From assembly GCA_948957135.1 (NCBI GenBank), contig CARDBT010000020.1, positions 1 through 64,000 of the forward strand: a stretch of DNA of 64,000 nt. Direction: 5' to 3'. The number at the start of each line of letters is the position of its first letter. Positions within the stretch are counted from its first letter, which is position 1. Both the position numbers and the translations under genes were made by a program. The notes beneath the pieces are model-generated. The model did not search any database and had not been told where the DNA came from. It saw nothing but the letters and a program-made list of their open reading frames with translations. This DNA is from COE1 sp910588595 (lineage in GTDB: Bacteria; Bacillota; Clostridia; Lachnospirales; Lachnospiraceae). Of this stretch, positions 61,885 through 64,000 are shown piece by piece.

Positions 61885-63633
61885 CTATATCCTGTTTTCC
61901 TGCATATCCACCAAGGTACAAAACCTGCCCTTGTTTTTCAGCAAGTCTTCCATTTTCCCATCCTCAGCCAAAGAACCGTTTTCCAGCACCAGTATTCTTT
62001 CAAATTGATCGAGCAGCTCCAGTCTATGTGTCACAACGATCACAGTCTTGTCCTGAAACAAGTCCATGATCAGTGTCATGATCTTTTTCTGCGCGCCGGG
62101 ATCCAGGCTTGAAGCCGGCTCGTCTAAAAGTATGGTATCCGGATTTTTATACAGCAGTCGGGCAAGCAGCAATCTCTTGCTCTCGCCCCCGGACAACTCT
62201 ATGCCCGTATCGGAAAACAATTTGTCGATACATTCTGTAAGCGGCACGCCCTCCTTCCTAAACTTTTCCATCAACCCGACCTGTTCCAAAACCTGAACAG
62301 CTTTACTGTGGTCAATCGCAGCATCCCCTGCCGTTACATTCTCCTCAAGTGTAAACGGATAAGCAGCTGCGTCCTGAAACAACACGCCCAGATTTTTGTC
62401 GATATCGCCGCTTTGTATCATATTCCCATTATGTACAATACATCCTGTGTAATTTTTGTATAACCCTGTCATACATTTGATCAAAGTAGATTTTCCGGCT
62501 CCGTTGAGTCCCACCACTGCGACCTTTTCCCCTCTTCTGATCTGAACATTCAGATTTTTGAGGGCAAACTCATTTCTATTCGGATAACAGTATGAGATGT
62601 TCTTCAGATCCCACTCTATCCCCTCCGCTGAATGATCCTTATCATGAACTGCCGGCTCACGGTGATCTTCTGTGTGATCGTAAGCCGAAAAGCCCTCTAT
62701 CCCGCTCGTATTTCTTGCGAATAACACGATGCTTTCAGTGAGTCGAAACAGCGTATTTCCCACGGTGAACAACAGAAAAAAGGCTGTAAAGACGCTCGAA
62801 GCATTTATTTTATTGAGATAAGAATCCTTATATACAAAGTACATATACAACAGCGAGAACATAAAAAACAACATGTGTTCAAAAAAGTATCTCTGTGTGA
62901 ACTTACGCCTGCATACCTCACCATCCAGACAAGTCATTCTATCAAATAGCGATACCAATTTACTTTTTAAGATCTCCCACTCTCTAAGTACCCTGATCTC
63001 CTTGGCATACTGAGTCGAACTGACAACGTCCAAAATATAATTCGCGCTTCTGTCCATTACATTCTGTCGTGCGACGGCTTCTCTCTCGACCGCGATCTCT
63101 TTCTTGATACTATGCCAGAGGATCAGCATCCCCAGCAGCAGAAGCCCTGTATTATGGATCTGGATCAGCATAACCCAGGAAAACAGCAATGATACTCCCA
63201 GCCCGTGCATTTTAAAGAGCTGCTGCATCATCGCTCCCACGCCGGCTTTGCTTGTATCTGCCATATGAAGGATATACTGGTTTTCTCTCCAGAAACTTTC
63301 ATTTTCAGTCGTTTCATAATCGATCGCAAATAATTTCGTATGAAGTTTGCGCTGCACGTATGATCTCGCTTTCGTTATGCAGTCATCCATCGCAAAGATG
63401 CATTGATTCATTACGATCCTGGCACCTGTCGAGATGACAAAAAATGCGATACATAGAGCGATACCGCGCTTGAGAGACCAGTCCCCTTCGCTTGTTGACC
63501 ACGAGGCGATCTGATCAAAGAAAATGATCGGCAGTACGCTCTCCACCGCCACCGTGATGGCATATGCTATCGTAATGCGCCAATATTCAGGCGCTGCCTT
63601 TTTAATAAAGGAAACTGCACTCCAATATTTCAT
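61885..63633 (-). CDS. ABC exporter, permease-ATPase half-transporter
   Basis: 582 residues. Six membrane helices, then the ATPase: Walker A VVGLNGAGKSTLIKCMTGLY, Q-loop LFQDAAAYPFTLEENVTAGD, signature ELSGGESKRLLLARLLY, Walker B TILLDEPASSLDP and H-loop VTHRL. Intact. It is 26 bases upstream of the second half-transporter and nine bases after the partial gene at the window edge, so all three are probably one transcript. The pair resembles peptide or antibiotic exporters; the cargo is unknown. Confidence 0.92.
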   Translation of the reverse strand: MKYWSAVSFIKKAAPEYWRITIAYAITVAVESVLPIIFFDQIASWSTSEGDWSLKRGIALCIAFFVISTGARIVMNQCIFAMDDCITKARSYVQRKLHTKLFAIDYETTENESFWRENQYILHMADTSKAGVGAMMQQLFKMHGLGVSLLFSWVMLIQIHNTGLLLLGMLILWHSIKKEIAVEREAVARQNVMDRSANYILDVVSSTQYAKEIRVLREWEILKSKLVSLFDRMTCLDGEVCRRKFTQRYFFEHMLFFMFSLLYMYFVYKDSYLNKINASSVFTAFFLLFTVGNTLFRLTESIVLFARNTSGIEGFSAYDHTEDHREPAVHDKDHSAEGIEWDLKNISYCYPNRNEFALKNLNVQIRRGEKVAVVGLNGAGKSTLIKCMTGLYKNYTGCIVHNGNMIQSGDIDKNLGVLFQDAAAYPFTLEENVTAGDAAIDHSKAVQVLEQVGLMEKFRKEGVPLTECIDKLFSDTGIELSGGESKRLLLARLLYKNPDTILLDEPASSLDPGAQKKIMTLIMDLFQDKTVIVVTHRLELLDQFERILVLENGSLAEDGKMEDLLKNKGRFCTLVDMQENRI

Positions 63634-63642
63634 TTGCTCACC

Positions 63643-64000
63643 CTATCTCTGCACTTTCTTAATTGTCCCCAATTCTGAAGCAGAAAATAAATGTATTGTT
63701 TTATTTTGTAAAACCAATTTATATTTATGCTTTTCGATATCAATATCACTTATTTCTTCACTTTTTATCATAGCTTTTAGCTTCAATATATCTAAATCAA
63801 GCTCAATACAAATTGATTCATTTTCACATGCACTACCGAGTCTATAAAGAACATGTTCAAAGATTAACATATTTTTTACTCTTACATCATATCCGAACCT
63901 TTCCATAATAATAATGGAAAAATCTCTTACTATCTCATTTTCACCAACATTGCACTCAAATTGTTGATTGTATTCTTGAAATAGCAACAAAATATTACCG
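63643..64000 (-). CDS. Partial gene at window edge, unknown, upstream of exporter pair
   Basis: Open frame to the window edge; the visible C-terminal part has at least 118 codons. AT-rich, acidic and Ile-rich (ENEIVRDFSIIIMERFGYDV, SICIELDLDILKLKAMIKSE). It ends with TIHLFSASELGTIKKVQR just before the exporter genes. No domain recognised. Its start and size lie outside the window. Place and direction suggest it belongs to the exporter operon, perhaps as a maturation or immunity part. Confidence 0.55.
   Translation of the reverse strand, partial: GNILLLFQEYNQQFECNVGENEIVRDFSIIIMERFGYDVRVKNMLIFEHVLYRLGSACENESICIELDLDILKLKAMIKSEEISDIDIEKHKYKLVLQNKTIHLFSASELGTIKKVQR

Overview
The window looks like a chromosomal segment of a gut-type Lachnospiraceae (Clostridia, Firmicutes). 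I infer this from strong AGGAGG-type ribosome binding sites and from the gene families present: a DUF6128 protein, a TIGR03905-type TSCPD protein, DUF4869, DUF1186, EpsG/TupA-like capsule genes and LytTR signalling. No rRNA, tRNA, CRISPR array or complete transposase was seen.

Layout. 0-17 kb is mostly housekeeping or conserved: a membrane-anchored FKBP/trigger-factor-like foldase; a MoxR-type AAA ATPase with its VWA partner; an FMN reductase; an SGNH hydrolase; a DUF1186 - RNase HI - Lhr-type helicase run; DUF6128; TSCPD; and murG. 17.3-34.6 kb is one long minus-strand surface polysaccharide locus. In transcription order it encodes an LCP ligase, two secreted proteins, a Wzz-like co-polymerase, an initiating phosphoglycosyltransferase, four GT4/GT2 transferases, an EpsG/Wzy polymerase, a TupA-like ATP-grasp protein plus an extra half copy, two GT2 enzymes, a Wzx flippase and an acyltransferase. 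A consensus promoter with a perfect palindrome over its start site lies at the head of the locus, next to a small XRE regulator. Three long poly-C tracts (10, 10 and 9 bp; poly-G in the coding strand) sit in three genes of the distal half. They are the only such tracts I saw in the 64 kb. In this sequence the acyltransferase is frameshifted off at its tract, one GT2 is in frame, and a one-base gain in the third tract would fuse the ATP-grasp protein to the downstream half copy. The locus therefore looks phase-variable by slipped-strand mispairing.

35-44.7 kb holds a lipoprotein, a HIT protein, a flavodoxin-SCP2 fusion, a rhomboid protease, a broken XRE gene, DUF2200, an orphan pair of very long HlyD-like adaptors and an unknown gene bracketed by MITE-like ends. 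44.7-53.8 kb holds a GH127 glycosidase, then a minus-strand LytTR response regulator / GHKL kinase / membrane GGDEF operon divergent from a Bce-type ABC transporter. Repeated TGCAAAACGTT motifs lie in the shared control region.

53.8-64 kb is accessory: a MITE remnant; a three-gene module (DUF4869, a P-loop ATPase with a Cys-rich tail, and an unknown protein); an exporter gene cut off before its ABC signature; a PD-(D/E)XK-like nuclease with a 21-bp repeat coding for heptads; a methyltransferase; and two half-size ABC exporters with a partial upstream gene.
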